From: Vombatus ursinus
Taxonomy: Eukaryota > Chordata > Mammalia > Diprotodontia > Vombatidae
DNA length: 64,000 nt
Assembly (NCBI RefSeq): GCF_900497805.2
Contig: NW_020954610.1
Location: 23,201,728 to 23,265,727, forward strand
Direction: 5' to 3'
Made by a program: the position numbers and the translations under genes. Of the stretch, positions 47,401 through 59,595 are shown one piece after another. A model generated the notes under the pieces. That model was not told the origin of the DNA. It did not search any database and saw only the letters and a list, made by a program, of their open reading frames with translations. How positions within the stretch are numbered: position 1 is the first letter of the stretch; the number at the start of each line of letters is the position of its first letter.

Positions 47401-48171
47401 TGAGAGAATTGAGGATATTAGGATAGCAAGAGGTTAATTGTGGGAACTGAGTGAACCACACTGACTCCATCTTTTGACTCAATTCTGGAGTTAGCTCAGT
47501 TCCATTTCTATTCACTTATGAATCTTGTTTAAATTTTGTTCTGTAAGAAAACTTTATTCAATTGTGGAAATTGGGAGAAAACTTTATTGCATTGTTTAAA
47601 CTTAGCCCTGCATGGCTGTGAAGTCGGACTACCTCTCTCTGCTACGTAGAGACCATTAACCAAGGATGTAGGCTACACTGACCAGAAACTCAATTAGATC
47701 CAAAGACTGATGCAAGAAGTTTTCTCACAATTGTACACCTCAAGCAACTCATATGTCTTATCTGAAAACTGATCTTGTGCTAATCAATCAATTATTGTTT
47801 CCATGTTACCTTAATTATTTACAAATATTGGGGAGTAGGACATCTTTTCTGAATTCAGGGAATTATACCTGTTCACTCTCCCCCTCCTAACTTGAAAAAT
47901 CCCCAGTCTCTCATGCAATTAGAATCCTATTACCTAGTATAATATATAAGAAATATATATAACATAAATGTAAATAAATAATTTTAATTAATTAGCCTTA
48001 TATGATTAATTGTTTTTGTTATATAAAAGTCTGCATTCAGGGTCCAGATCTTAGCTGAGGAGGTCTGGTCCCTCTTTGTTAGACAATTGGAATACATTGC
48101 TTAATAAATTGATATGATCAGAAGATTGAACTTTTTTGTTCTCCTCAGTCATTTCTTCTTTAACCAACACA
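47401..48171 (+). mobile_element. Solo LTR of an endogenous retrovirus (fossil)
   Basis: A 771-bp block inserted in minus-strand L1 sequence. It begins TG and ends CA as LTRs do. It has a TATA-box-like TTATATAAAAG near 48018 and an AATAAA signal near 48102 in the right order and spacing for U3, R and U5. Flanks (GATATTT and ATTATT) hint at a short target duplication but do not match exactly. No internal retroviral sequence is present, so it is a solo LTR left by recombination. The family is probably ERV1-like, from general layout only. Confidence 0.72.
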
Positions 48172-48250
48172 ATTATTGACCTTTTGTTCTTCCAGATGAA
48201 TTTTGTTGCTATTTTTTCTTGCTCTATACCCTTTAAAAGTTCTGATACAT

Positions 48251-48619
48251 GTCCAGAATAGAATTCTAGTGTTTTGTTTTGTTTTGTTTTGTTTTCCACA
48301 GAAGAATATGTCTTATGCTAGGAAGAGTTGGAACTGAGGCTGTTGTTTCTTTGAGGAACAGGAAATCTATACTCGAAAGTACCAGGGATGAAACATCTTT
48401 TCTTGGCTAAAATATGGTCTGTTAGTTTTTTCTGCTGATTGATCTCTGATGATTAGTGCTCCTACTTTGTAAAGTAAATGATCCTTCTCATAAATTATCA
48501 CTATCTTCCTGAGACTTCTACTTTCTACTGTGTGTAGCATTTTCCAAACACAAACATTTCCATCTACAACAAGCATAAGGTATCTGTCATCTCTTGTTTC
48601 CTTCCCAATATTCCAATTC
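48251..48619. other. Unplaced sequence with a TTTTG run
   Basis: A TTTTG run near 48271-48294. The rest matches nothing I recognise; a 69-codon minus-strand frame has no domain. Confidence 0.45.
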
Positions 48620-50875
48620 AGATGTGGATAACTTCCAGTGCAAAGAAGAGCAACTCTCCCCTCAATTTCAGGCCCTCCACCTCCTGCTGTATCTGTCCTT
48701 TGGAAGTATAAGAGTGGTGTCCTGCACTCTATGAATAGTCTTACACTTGGTCATACCCTTCACATCCCAGTGACTCTGAATTCATGTAGGTCATCCTCCA
48801 AACCCCACTCCTTACCCCCCACAATTTGATTACTCCTTCCCATTCCCTTCAATCCTCTTACCCCAAATTTTCATCCTAATTCCTCCAAGCCCTTCCACTA
48901 TGACCTCAAATTTCCCTGCATCTTAAATCTATTCCTCTCCCATTCCTTGCTCTTAATGCAACCCTGTTTCCCTCTGATGACATATCCTCCCTGACCTCTC
49001 TTTCTAATACTGGCTGCACTTTTACTCATTCTTCTTGGCTCCCACTCCCCCCACTCTCTCAGCTGAGAACCTTGTCTCATATTTTTTATAGAAAAATTAA
49101 TGCTGTTCACCATGATGTCTGTCTTCTCTCCTCTTTTTCGTCTTTCTGTCACTTTCTTCTCCTTCACCTCTGTCTCACATGATGAAATGTTCTTAGTCTT
49201 TACTAAGGCTAATGCTTCTACTTGTTCAAGCCATCACATTCCCTCTCATGACTTCCAAAAGAATACTCCTTCTATAATTCCCAATCTTTCATTTATTTTC
49301 AGTATCTACTTGTCTATTAATTCATTTCCTACTATATACAAACATTTTAATTTTATCTTTATCCTAAAAAAAGTTTCATGTGACCCTTCCATCCCTACTA
49401 AATATCATATTATATTTCTTCTGTTTTTCAGCTAATTCCTAGAAAAGGCCATCACAGTAAGTACCTCCACTTTTTCTCTTCTTAACCCCTTAAAATCTGA
49501 CTTCTGAACTCATCATTTTACCAAAAATGTTCTCTCCAAAGTTACTAATAATCTCTTAGTTCTCAAATCAATGGTTTTTTTCTCAATATTCATTCTCTTT
49601 AACCTCTCTGCTTCTTTCTATATTTTTGAGATACCATTCTCCCCTGGTTTTGTTCTAACTTATCTGACTATTCTGTCTCTGCCTCCTTTGTTGGGTTCTC
49701 CTGAAGCTCTTGCCCTCTAACTGTAGGTGTCCCTCAGTTATGTAGTGGCCCTCTTTTCTTCTCTCTCTATGTTATATACATTTGGCAATATCATCAGCTC
49801 ACATATCTATGCTCATTAGTATCAAATTTCCTTTTCGTACTGCATTCCCTCTGTTGACTTCCAATCTCACATTGCCAATTTCTCTTTTGGACATCTGGAA
49901 TTGGATATCCAGTAGACATCCTAAACTTAATAAGTCCAAAACAGAACTTGTTATCTTTTCCCCTAAAGTCTTCCCTACTTCCTACCTTCCCTACTCCTGT
50001 AGAGGGCATTATCATCTTTACAGTTTATCAGTCTTGAAAGTGTGAGATATCATTCCTCACTATCCCTCACTCTGATATCCAACCTGTTGCCAACACCTGC
50101 TGATTTCACCTTTGCAACAGCTCCAGAAGACATGATCTTTTCTTCTGACACTGCCACCTCTCTAGTACAGCCCCTCATCAATTAATACCTGGATTACTAT
50201 GATTGTCTTTAAGAGGGTCTATTTGCCTTAAGAATCTCCCCACTTTAATCCGTCCTTTATTAAGTCACTAAAGTGTTTTTTTTTCCTTAAAGTGAGGTCC
50301 AATCGTGTCACCTCCTCTCCCCCCATTCCCCATTCAATAACCTCCAGTGACTTCTTATTGCCTCCAGAAGCAAATACAATTATTTTTTCTATTTGGCATT
50401 CAAAGCCATTCATAACCTAGCCCCCTCCCACCTTTCCAAACTTTTTAGATCTTACTCCTAACATGTACTCTTTGATCCAGTGACACTGGCATCCTGGCTG
50501 TCTTATTAACAAGACACTCAGCTCAGCACTAGGCATTTTCTCTGGCTATCTCCCATGGCTGGAATGCTCTCTCCTCCACTGTGACTACTGATCTATCTGA
50601 CTTTTTTTAAGTCACAAGTAAAATCCTACCTTCTACAGGAAGCCTTACCCAACTCTTCTTAATTCAACTCCCTTGCCTCTCTAAATTATTTCCTATTTTT
50701 CTTGTATACAGCTTGCTTTGTATATATTTGTTTGCATGTTCTCTATCCCATTAGACTGTACGCTCTTTCTGGGCAGAGACTGTATTTTTCCTCTTTTTGT
50801 ATTCTCATTACTTTGCATAGTGCCCAGCACATAGTAAGTGCTTAATGAATGTTTATTGATTCATTGAATGCTGAG
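48620..50875 (+). mobile_element. Long L2 LINE relic (about 2.2 kb)
   Basis: Carries L2 landmarks in order: AAAGTTACTAATAATCTCTT near 49539, GGTGTCCCTCAGTTATGTAG (worn GVPQG motif) near 49727, and a readable LNKSKTELVIFSPK near 49922-49966. It continues to CATTCAAAGCCATTCATAAC near 50398, GCTGGAATGCTCTCTCCTCC near 50558, and the conserved 3' end CATTAGACTGTACGCTCTTT with its AATGAATGTTTATTGATTCA tail. The right side of the reverse transcriptase and the full 3' region are present. Much older than the L1s, with no intact frame. Confidence 0.8.
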
Positions 50876-51409
50876 GTCTGATCTCTTATTGTCATTGCAT
50901 CAAGATTTTGTAAATGTTTGAATAGATCTGATAATTCACAGAATATTTTCTGACTGGAGTATTATGGTCTGACCTTGATATAAATTATTTATTATTCTCT
51001 ACATTTTTTATAGCTTGTCTCAGTACTCTTATAATGTCTTTGTTTTTACAATCTTCTCATAATAACAGGAGACCTTTATGAGTTTTGACGTCCAGAACAT
51101 GAAAAAAAATGGCAATCAAGTCAGCCCACATTTGTTTTTCAACATGCTGCTTCATAATAATAATATTAAGCAAAACAATGATCTGAATTACACACTAGGC
51201 CTTCAGTATTACACTACAACAACAGAATGAATAAATGTTATGGGCAATTAATATTTCAAATAAAGCAAGTATGAAAATCAGTGGCAAAACTACTTGACAT
51301 ACTACTTGTTATAGACAAGCATTTACAGCAACTAGAGCTATATAATGACTGGTATATAACTAAGGAACAACTTGCAATAAATCAGTAATTTGCATATGCA
51401 CATACTCTT
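50876..51409. other. Unplaced sequence
   Basis: No coding feature or placed repeat. Confidence 0.45.
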
Positions 51410-51530
51410 ATCAATAAATATTTAATGTCCATTGGATAGAGCATTTCTTAAATGTTAATTATGTGATATGACAAGGTTAATCACTTGGAATACAAATACA
51501 AGCAAAAATACTGCTCCCATGCCTCAGCCC
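51410..51530 (-). mobile_element. L2 tail relic, minus strand (tentative)
   Basis: TCAATAAATATTTAATGTCC and GGAATACAAATACAAGCAAA resemble a reversed L2 3' end. Confidence 0.4.
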
Positions 51531-51888
51531 ATCTTGCCTACTGATACACACCTCAGTTCTGGGTGCAATCTCTGGCTCAATTTCTTTGCAGATACTTTCT
51601 TTTGCTCTTGGTCACTCACCTCCTCACTCCAACCCCTCAACAGCCTTCGATAATCACTACATCTTTCAAACTAGATGAAGCCCCATGTAATACATCTGCC
51701 CTAACTTCTTTTCTGCCCCCCTATTATTCCATCTTCAAAGTTCATCACTCATCCAAGTCAGTAGAAACTAGAAAAAGAGACTGGAGGACCTAGGCTCTCT
51801 TCTAACGTTTTGGTTACACTGACTTTTTTGACCTCTTAGGGAAAAGGGGTGCTATGTGTATGTTTCTTTTGTATATATTTTATATATC
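51531..51888. other. Unplaced sequence
   Basis: Overlapping 61- and 76-codon frames without a domain. Nothing recognised. Confidence 0.45.
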
Positions 51889-51889
51889 C

Positions 51890-51945
<56 letters not shown>

Positions 51946-51955
51946 NNNNNNNNNN

Positions 51956-52002
<47 letters not shown>

Positions 52003-52018
52003 ATATATATATATATAT
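51889..52018. repeat. (TATC)n microsatellite with a 10-N gap, then (AT)n
   Basis: A pure TATC run on both sides of ten Ns at 51946-51955, then AT repeats at about 52000-52018. The repeat frames around it (rich in Ser, Ile, Tyr, Leu) are not genes. The gap is an assembly break in the repeat, so the length is not reliable. Confidence 0.97.
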
Positions 52019-52039
52019 GTGGTCTTTCCCAAGAATAGA

Positions 52040-52140
52040 AGATCATGATGACAGGGACTCTTTTGGCTTTATCTTTCTATCTTCAGTGCCTATCCAAGCC
52101 TGACACATAGTGGGAGTTTAATAAATATATGTTAATTAAT
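52040..52140 (+). mobile_element. L2/MAR1 3' end relic
   Basis: GATGACAGGGACTCTTTTGG, then CAGTGCCTATCCAAGCCTGA and a TTTAATAAATATATGTTAAT tail. Confidence 0.65.
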
Positions 52141-53081
52141 TTATTCCATTTTTCTATTTTTAAATCATCTCTTTCAGTTCCTTCATCACATTTATGATTA
52201 TGGTTCTTTTTCTCTCCCTCTTTTCCTCATACAATATGCAATGGCCTAAAATTATACCTCCTTCTTGTCTGGTGTCCCATAAAGTCTATGCAATTAAATG
52301 AAGATGAAAATAGCATCAATAACGCTCTGTCTCACCAGTGTGAAGAGCCATGACCTCATAGATTCCATGAAGTGACAGTGAGGTACTAGAAGGATTTCCT
52401 CAACTTATGAAGGTTTGGAAAAGTTGATAGCAAGGGACTATGAAGGACATAGACAGACTCAAAAACCACATGCAGACTTTGAGTACAACAAATATTCATA
52501 TCCACTATATAGATTAACCTTTCAGTGGCTGCATTACAATAGATCTTGTAGCCTGGATCTTGACATAAGTGACCCCATTTAGAGCCTGTGGATGAATTTT
52601 AACTTTCTCTGGATTTTACCTTTTTTCTGTGAAATCACATTCCACTGGAATTTGACTTTTCCTGTTAATTGACTCAGTCCCCTAGATGTTAGTATATGCT
52701 ACTCTGCACTGGAATTCCACTATTCATTCCTTCCCACTCCTAAAGAAGCAGAGGTACCAACCTAAACCATCATACTTGCCTACTCAAGGTATTTGCCCCA
52801 TGATCCAGTATGATCTCATGACATTTTCAAGAAGTTCTTTGCCTCTAAGATCTGGTGACTACCCTCCAACACTCATCCAATATACCACTCTGTATCAGGA
52901 ACTGCCTAGATTACCCCTAAGAATGGGACACTTCAAGAAAGGTTAACCACTTTGCACAAAATTAATGCTTAGCTATATGCCTCTGTTAGAGGAGTGAGCA
53001 ACTCTGATAACCCTGTATGCCTACAACACTGAGAAGTTCTCTGTACAGGCCAAAAGCATTCTGGTGTTCCTCAACTATGTG
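52141..53081. other. Unplaced sequence
   Basis: An 86-codon frame at 52686-52946 has no recognisable domain and no neighbouring exon signal. No repeat recognised. Confidence 0.45.
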
Positions 53082-53196
53082 AAATTATTCTTTGAAGCTT
53101 TGACTTTTTGTCTCAGAAACTCTATTCTAATCAAATTTAAGGACCTAGGCCACATGTGGCCTCAAGACCACAGGTTCCCCACCCCTGACTACAGTA
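53082..53196. mobile_element. hAT-like MITE end (tentative)
   Basis: GGCCACATGTGGCCTCAAGA then CCACAGGTTCCCCACCCCTG is the terminal repeat of a short hAT-type element frequent in marsupials. The other end is not seen, so it is a half element or too worn. Confidence 0.5.
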
Positions 53197-53199
53197 ACA

Positions 53200-53645
53200 A
53201 TATTGTTTCAAGAATGACTTTGAGTGAGTAAGTTATTTTGACTATTATAAATACCCAAATTAACTATAAAGGACACATGAAAAAGACACTGTTTGCATCC
53301 AGAGAAAGAACTGATAAATAAAAGTATGTATAGACTAATTTTACATTTATGTATATGTATATGTGTGTGTGTGTGTATATATATAAATACACACACAGAC
53401 ACACACACATACATACATACATACACACACACATAGCTGTGTGTCAATGGTAACCATCTCTAGGGTGGGGGGAGGAAGGAAGGAAAAAAAGATATTTTCC
53501 TGATAATATTGTTGTATATTTGAAAGGAATAGCAAGTTGTGTATTGTAGATTTGCAGTTTCATGTATAGTCATCTTTTTTTTTATTTTGCTATGTTATAA
53601 AAATGCTTGTTTTATTCCATAAATTAAAAATAAAATACTTAAAAA
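53200..53645 (+). mobile_element. Old L1 3'UTR
   Basis: AAGACACTGTTTGCATCCAG, AGAAAGAACTGATAAATAAA, a TG/CA/TACA microsatellite (53350-53435), GTAACCATCTCTAGGGTGGG and an end AAATTAAAAATAAAATAC. These are the parts of an older L1 3'UTR family. The microsatellite has grown from the element's own TATATGTG block. Confidence 0.6.
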
Positions 53646-53915
53646 AAACCCTAACAAAATGTGAATGGTAACTTCCACCACTTGAAATATGGAAAGGTAC
53701 ACAGACTACAACAGGAGACAAAGAAGCCAGATACTCAATTAACATACCTCCAAATTGATGAAGAACTTCCGGTAACAAAACACTGTCCAGGTCACAATAC
53801 AAATGATAGCAAAACTCCCTGAGGATAACAAGTGTGTCTGCCTTACAGGATTAGCATTAAGAATATTACAGTACACAGAAATGAGCCCACAGCTCCATTG
53901 GTTCCATCCATGGGG
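53646..53915. other. Unplaced sequence
   Basis: No feature recognised; a 70-codon minus-strand frame is likely chance. Confidence 0.45.
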
Positions 53916-54780
53916 CATTCTGGGAAGATGGCAGAGTCCATGCTCTACAGATTTCCTACACTGACAGAAAAATCACGATGAAATGAATGCAGAGCAGCAA
54001 AAATAAAAGGGTAAAGCAATTGTCCTCCTAAGACTACTTGAGAGAACCTCAGAAAAGACAGAGCCTTCAGGGGCTGAGGGCTGGCCTGATTGAAGTGAAG
54101 ACATCTCCAGGCTGACCCCACTAACTCAACGAACAGCCCTGGAACAGCTCTGTCAGGAAGTAGATTGAACCTTAGGAGATTTCACCTTGGTTTTTGCCTT
54201 GCTGGCAGCCTCAGGGGGTTTCACCTCACAAACTTTTATCTAAGGAACTGCAGATTCCTGAGTGGGAGAAGACTGAAGGATCCAGTGACTAGCAGTGACT
54301 ATTTATTGAAGTCAGGCCTAGTGGTTCTGACCAGAAGTGATCTCAGTTGTGGCTGTGGGTGAAGTATGCCTGATGAGTTCAGTACCACAGGAAACAAGAA
54401 CACTTTTAGGACAGTATGGCTGGGAGCCCTAACTGTGGCTTAAGAGACAAGAGGAATCTGTAAGGTTGAGTCCAACTCAACTCAGGATTAAAACTTGATT
54501 ATAATACTTAGGTGCTAAAAATAAAATAAAACAAAATAAAAATTAGTAAACAAAAGAAAAAGAACCCGACCATAGATAGCTACTTCGGTGTAAAAGAAAA
54601 TCTAGGTTCATATTTAGAGGAAGATAGTGAAAAAAAAAGTCATCCTGCCCTGAAGAGTAAGGTCAAATTGTCATAAGCACTAAAAGAGCTCCTGGAACAA
54701 CCTAAAAAGGACTTCAAAAATCATATGAGTGTAAGAAAAAAAATAATTAGAAAAAAAATAAAAACAATCCAAGTTAAAAA
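53916..54780 (+). mobile_element. Old L1 5' end (5'UTR and ORF1 start)
   Basis: L1-like start TGGGAAGATGGCAGAGTCC, 5'UTR, then an ORF1 N-terminus readable in pieces near 54560-54720 (DSYFGVKENLGSYLEEDS, then LKELLEQPKKDFKNHM with a frame change). It ends in A-rich sequence where the minus-strand L1 piece begins. 3' part absent. Confidence 0.7.
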
Positions 54781-54784
54781 AAAA

Positions 54785-56042
54785 TATGCTTCAATTCCAA
54801 TTCAGACTTCTTTGGTTCTCTCTCTCTGGAGGTATATAGCATTTTTTCTTCATAAGTCCTTTGGAGTCACCTTGGATCATTGTATTGATCATAACAGCTG
54901 AGTCATTCACAGTTGATATGGTAGATAATCATACAATATTGCTCTTACTATTTACAATGTTCTCCTGATTGTGCTCACTTCACTTTGAATCAGTTTATAC
55001 AAGTCTTCCAAGATTTTTCTGAATTCATACCATTCATTATTTCTTATATAGTACTGCATTCAATCAAAATCATATACCACAACTTGTTTGGGCATTCCCC
55101 AATTGATTGGCATCCCTCTGTTTCTAATTCTTTGCCACCACAAAAAGAGCTGCAATAAATACTTTTATACAAATCTCTTTGGGTTACAAACCTAGTAGTG
55201 TTGTTGCTGGATCAGAGGGTACACACAGTTTTATAGATCTTTGAGTGTAATTCCAAACTGTTCTCCAAGATGACTGGATCAATTCACAACCCCATCAACA
55301 ATGCATTAGTGTCCCAATTATTCCACACCTCCCCCAAACTTTGTCATTTTTTTCTGTCATATTAGTCAATTTGATAGGTGTGAGGTAGTACCTCAGAGTT
55401 GTTTTAATTTGCATTTCTCTAATCAATAGTAATTTAGAGCATTTTTCATATGACTATAGATAGGTTTGATTTCTTTTTTGAAAACTGCCTGTTCACCCCC
55501 TTTGATCATTTATCAATTTGGGAATGACTCATATTGCTCTAAATTTGATTCAGTTCTCTATATGTTTGAGAAATGAGGTCTTTATCAGAGACACCTGCTC
55601 TTTGCACTTTTATGACACAAATACAGTGCTCATATCTGCTCTCCTGGGTCCACAAGTACTAGTGCTCCTCTTCATCCTGGAACTGTGACCTGCAAAATTG
55701 TACTCTCCTCAATGCCAATAGAATCAGTTTTCTGTAGTCTCTGTCTTCCCAGCTGACTGGCCCCCTTACTTTCTGTGGGCTGAGAGCTCACAAAACTATT
55801 GCTACTGCCTTTGCAGCTTCCTCCAAGGCATTGTACTTTGGGCTGACAACCACCCTGCTGTCACAGACCTTTCCTGCAGACATCTTAAGTAGTCTTGGTC
55901 TGGAAAAATGATGCACCCTGTTCTTTGTTGCCTTAGTTGCTCCACAATTTTGATTAGAGGTGCTATTTTAAAGCTATTTTTGTCAGAATGATGGGAGAGT
56001 TTAGCTGTGTTCTTGCCTGTACTTCACTATCTTGTCTTCTCC
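54785..56042 (-). mobile_element. Internally deleted L1, minus strand
   Basis: Read on the minus strand: a 5' end (AAGACAAGATAGTGAAG) and about 450 bp of 5'UTR (56042 to about 55596) join directly to the ORF2 C-terminal region (GTGTCTCTGATAAAGACCTC) and run to the 3'UTR at 54785. ORF1, the endonuclease and the reverse transcriptase are absent. The two parts share strand and order, so a single shortened element is likelier than two. The 3' tail is missing. Confidence 0.65.
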
Positions 56043-56045
56043 TTA

Positions 56046-56480
56046 ATTTTCTAACATAAGCCCAAATTGCTTTCCAGAATAGTTAGACAAATTCCTAACT
56101 GTGTCAATGATACATTAATGGAACATCATTCCACAAACCATCCAACTCTGACTATTCCAAAATTTTATCATCTTTGCTAAATCACTGAATGTAAGATGAA
56201 ATTCAGAGTTATTTTAATTTACATTTCTATTATTAGTAGTAGTAATCTGGAGCACTTTCATGATTTGCAGTACTGAGAACTCATTTCTTTCAATCACTTA
56301 TCTATTAAGAAATGACTTTTGTTGTTATATATTTCTGTTAGATTTATCTGAGCTATTTAATAAATGATCCCCCATTTTATTGCTTCTCTTTTTATTCTAA
56401 CTGCAACAGTTTAATCAGTATAAAACTTTCTATTTCCTAATGAAACATGTCTTCTTTGACGCCACTTTTTCACCACCAGC
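56046..56480 (-). mobile_element. Ancient L1 ORF2 relic, minus strand
   Basis: AAATTGCTTTCCAGAATAGT, then AGTTATTTTAATTTACATTT and GAACTCATTTCTTTCAATCA follow the same antisense ORF2 order as 55255-55560 but far more diverged. A second, older copy. Confidence 0.55.
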
Positions 56481-59334
56481 CTACTACATCTTTATCTCAT
56501 GAATCTCAAAAACCCAAACAAGTTTGAGAGTGCCTTTTTTCTCTGTTATTGGCTTGAGCTATCACTAGCTATGTCCCACCAATCTTTAGGAGCCAGTGAT
56601 TAGCAGATTCAGTACCATTTAACCTGAACATTAGACTAGCTTTTACAATGGGGTATTCACTTCAAAAATAAGTCAATAATAAATTTATATATATACACCT
56701 GAACACCATGAGATATAATCTGTCTTCTACCACTATAGTCTCTGGCAAAGTAGGTTCCACACTTATCTTAGTTTCTACTTTGCATTAATCCACTAAGTTT
56801 ATGACCAAAGGTAACATCTCTGCTAAATGAGTCCTTCTGCTGACGTGAAATCTTGAAGATCCTATTCACTAAAATATGAATCTTTTTTTCTTGTTTCTTG
56901 ATCTTTTATTTTTAAAAAGTCATTGATGCTGTGCTGGCTGAAAAAGCTGGACTATGGAATAACTAGGTGCTTAAAGAGACTATACTCTCTTCATTCCTCC
57001 AGGCACTGATGCAATTTTTCCAAGACATTCCCTTGTATGTCATCATGATTCTTCCAGAAGTAGCTCCTTAACATTCTCCACATGAAGATAATCCATCTCA
57101 GGTAGTCTGGATATGAACCAGACCCCCATTACACTCACTAGTTAATACCTCAGCTCATCTGGTATCAGTGTGTTGTATTTGTTGTATCTGAGGTAGGAAG
57201 CTACCTCTATCAGTGCTGGAATACTCCTGTAACCCCTTTCCCTCCTTTTCCAAATGAGAGGAGATTCAATCTGTATTATGTCTTTATTCAATATGTATTA
57301 TTCCCAACCATATTTCTAATAGATACTAATGCTAGGCTCCCACCTTGCTACCAGGACTGTATGGGACAATACATCTCCTTCCTCAGACAAAATTCTCTCA
57401 GGCTTTAATCCCTGGTAGCTGTACTGAGTGAACTCTTCAGATAAAAAATGTTTTATGAAGGTGTTAACAAATAACCAAAAATATCTCCTCACCCAGGGAA
57501 TTTTACACTTTCAAAAATAACATATGGAGAAAGAAAACTAAGTAAATGAGCCCTAATGCTCAACTAATAAGAATTTTGACAGGCAGGTGAGAGAAATTGT
57601 ACCAGTTTCTGGGGCATTCCAATATCACACAGTTCCCTTATTTGTAAAGTCATATTTATTGTTTCTAAATTCATGATAATAGAAAAGAGTTAATTGGTGA
57701 TCTTAGTAGCCTTTGGGCCAAGCTAGGTAAGCATCAGAACTCATTCAACAGTGGAAGCCAAAGAGGACAGAAATGAATGTTAGGAGCTGTGGGAGTAGAC
57801 AAAATTTTTGCATATCATACTATGATATGTGACAGATTGAAGAAAAACAAATTAGAAATTTGGAATAGAGGCAGTATGAAGCAGAGAAACAGGACAGGAA
57901 CCAGTAATCAGGAATTTGAGAATCATTCAGGTATATACAAAGTGTGAGTGGGCATGTAAAAAGAGACAGGACAGCTTGCCACAGAAAATTTCATGTCCCT
58001 ATGTGATTTCTTTTTAACAGTTAGACTATTCTGTTCATATTCTGTCTTAATCCATAAAGAGACTGACTTCCTGGGATATTGGAAGAAGATAATCCCTGGC
58101 TTTGTCACTTCCATGAAGAAAGTTTGGTATATACCTCAAAGAACTCATTTCTTACTATTACTTAGGATAACAGGTGCCTAGTATTACTAAATTTCCAATC
58201 TTGGCAGTCAGCTCCATAAACAAAGGAGCCAGTAGATTCTAATTAGGTACAGGGGGGAAAATCACTCATTTCTGTATCTCACAATGATTCCAAGGCTAAA
58301 AGATAGGGCAGTGAACCTTCAAGTTCCTTTCAGGTTTGACATCTCTTTTTTGGGCCGAGTCCGTGAAGTAACAAATATTCTTATTACCAAAAGGCTACCA
58401 AAGCTAAAAGAAAAGGTTTGAGGAAGGGAATAGCAGATGGCCTACCACCATGGTGCCACCAACTGTAGGCTGAAAGCATGTGCTTGCCAGGAATTATTTG
58501 CTTATTATTTCTTTGACAGATATGGGTATTGCATTACTTAGAGTACCCCATTTGTTCCTCTAACTGCTCACATAATTTTTTAAATGAAATTTTAAAAGAT
58601 TGGCTTATTATTTATTCAAAAATCCCATAACTAAGGTTTGAAGTTAGATTAAAGATCCTCTGAGATCATATTTGGACCTCTGTTTTGTGGTATTTAAAAA
58701 GGTTGAGAGACATAATTTCTGAGTAATTTAATCATTTTATTAATAATGACAGCATTTTAAATAAATGGCCAGTGGTGCTCTTGAATGCCAAAGGCAATCA
58801 TGGTGCTGGTCTCATGGATTATATGCCCTTGGAAAAAGGGTGTTCCTGAAAGTGGCAATCAACTCTGATTGGTAAAAATGAGAGAATGAATATTATAATG
58901 AGGGGCTGAACCTATTCTAATGAACTTTGATTATGTCATTTACTTCTAAGTTACCCTCAGACTTGGGTAATCTATTTAAATAATTTATCCCTTACTTAAG
59001 TCTGAACAGAAGGGAGTTTCCCCTTAGACTAGAAGTCTGATCTAGTTAGGAAGAGTAGCAACACCCAGAATGAGGAGAATGTTAATCCTATCTTTTATCA
59101 ACTCTGTTCCTAAAATTTTAGACAAGAAAATAGAACAGGGGGAAAAAAAAGCTTGGTTCTCTGCAATTTGAATAATTGGTTATTAATATGAGAGAGAATC
59201 ATTCATTTCAGTTTTGAATAAGACTGAGGTTTGTAAGACCTGACTTCTCTTGTCTTCCTCAGAAGGTTTTTCCTTCTCTTTCAAATACATAACTATATGA
59301 GTAATCCTTCAGATTCTAAAAGCAGATTCTTAAT
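56481..59334. other. Unplaced sequence, apparently repeat-poor
   Basis: About 2.85 kb in which I identify no repeat or gene. Two overlapping 62-63-codon frames on opposite strands near 57923-58181 have no domain. It is the longest stretch in the second half of the window that I cannot assign. Confidence 0.45.
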
Positions 59335-59595
59335 GCAGTTACATGGTGCAATGCATAGATTTTTGAGACTTGGAGTCAGGAAGATCTGAATTTACATTCT
59401 CCTTCAGACAATGACTACCTATGTGACCCTAGGTAAGTTATTTAACTTCTCTCAATTTTCTCATATGTAAAATGTGCTTGATAATAATGCCTATCTTACA
59501 GGGTTATTGTGAAGATACATTGAGATAGTATTTATAAAGTGCTCTGCAAAGCTCAAAGTTCTATATAAATGCTAGATATTTTATTTATTTTATCC
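59335..59595 (+). mobile_element. MAR1/MIR CORE-SINE, near full length
   Basis: ACATGGTGCAATGCATAGAT (A-box side), TGACTACCTATGTGACCCTA, TCATATGTAAAATGTGCTTG (CORE), GGGTTATTGTGAAGATACAT and AAGTGCTCTGCAAAGCTCAA end. Well ordered, moderately diverged. Confidence 0.8.

Larger units (their letters stand above)
46447..48250 (-). mobile_element. Older L1 (ORF2 region), minus strand, carrying two insertions
   Basis: Reverse complement of L1 ORF2 from the C-terminal side (GCCAATCTGATAGGTGTAAG, CTGCCTATTCATATCCTTTG) to the region upstream of it (CTTTTGTTCTTCCAGATGAA near 48179). The sequence is interrupted by an RTE-tailed SINE (46938-47193) and by a solo LTR (47401-48171). The L1 lacks both of its own ends and is more diverged than L1-b and L1-c. 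Confidence 0.85.

Noticed and set aside
51849-52103. Frames across the TATC array
   Set aside because: Pure repeat translation running through an N gap.
53590-53802. 70-codon minus-strand frame
   Set aside because: Starts outside and ends inside an old L1 3'UTR, no domain.
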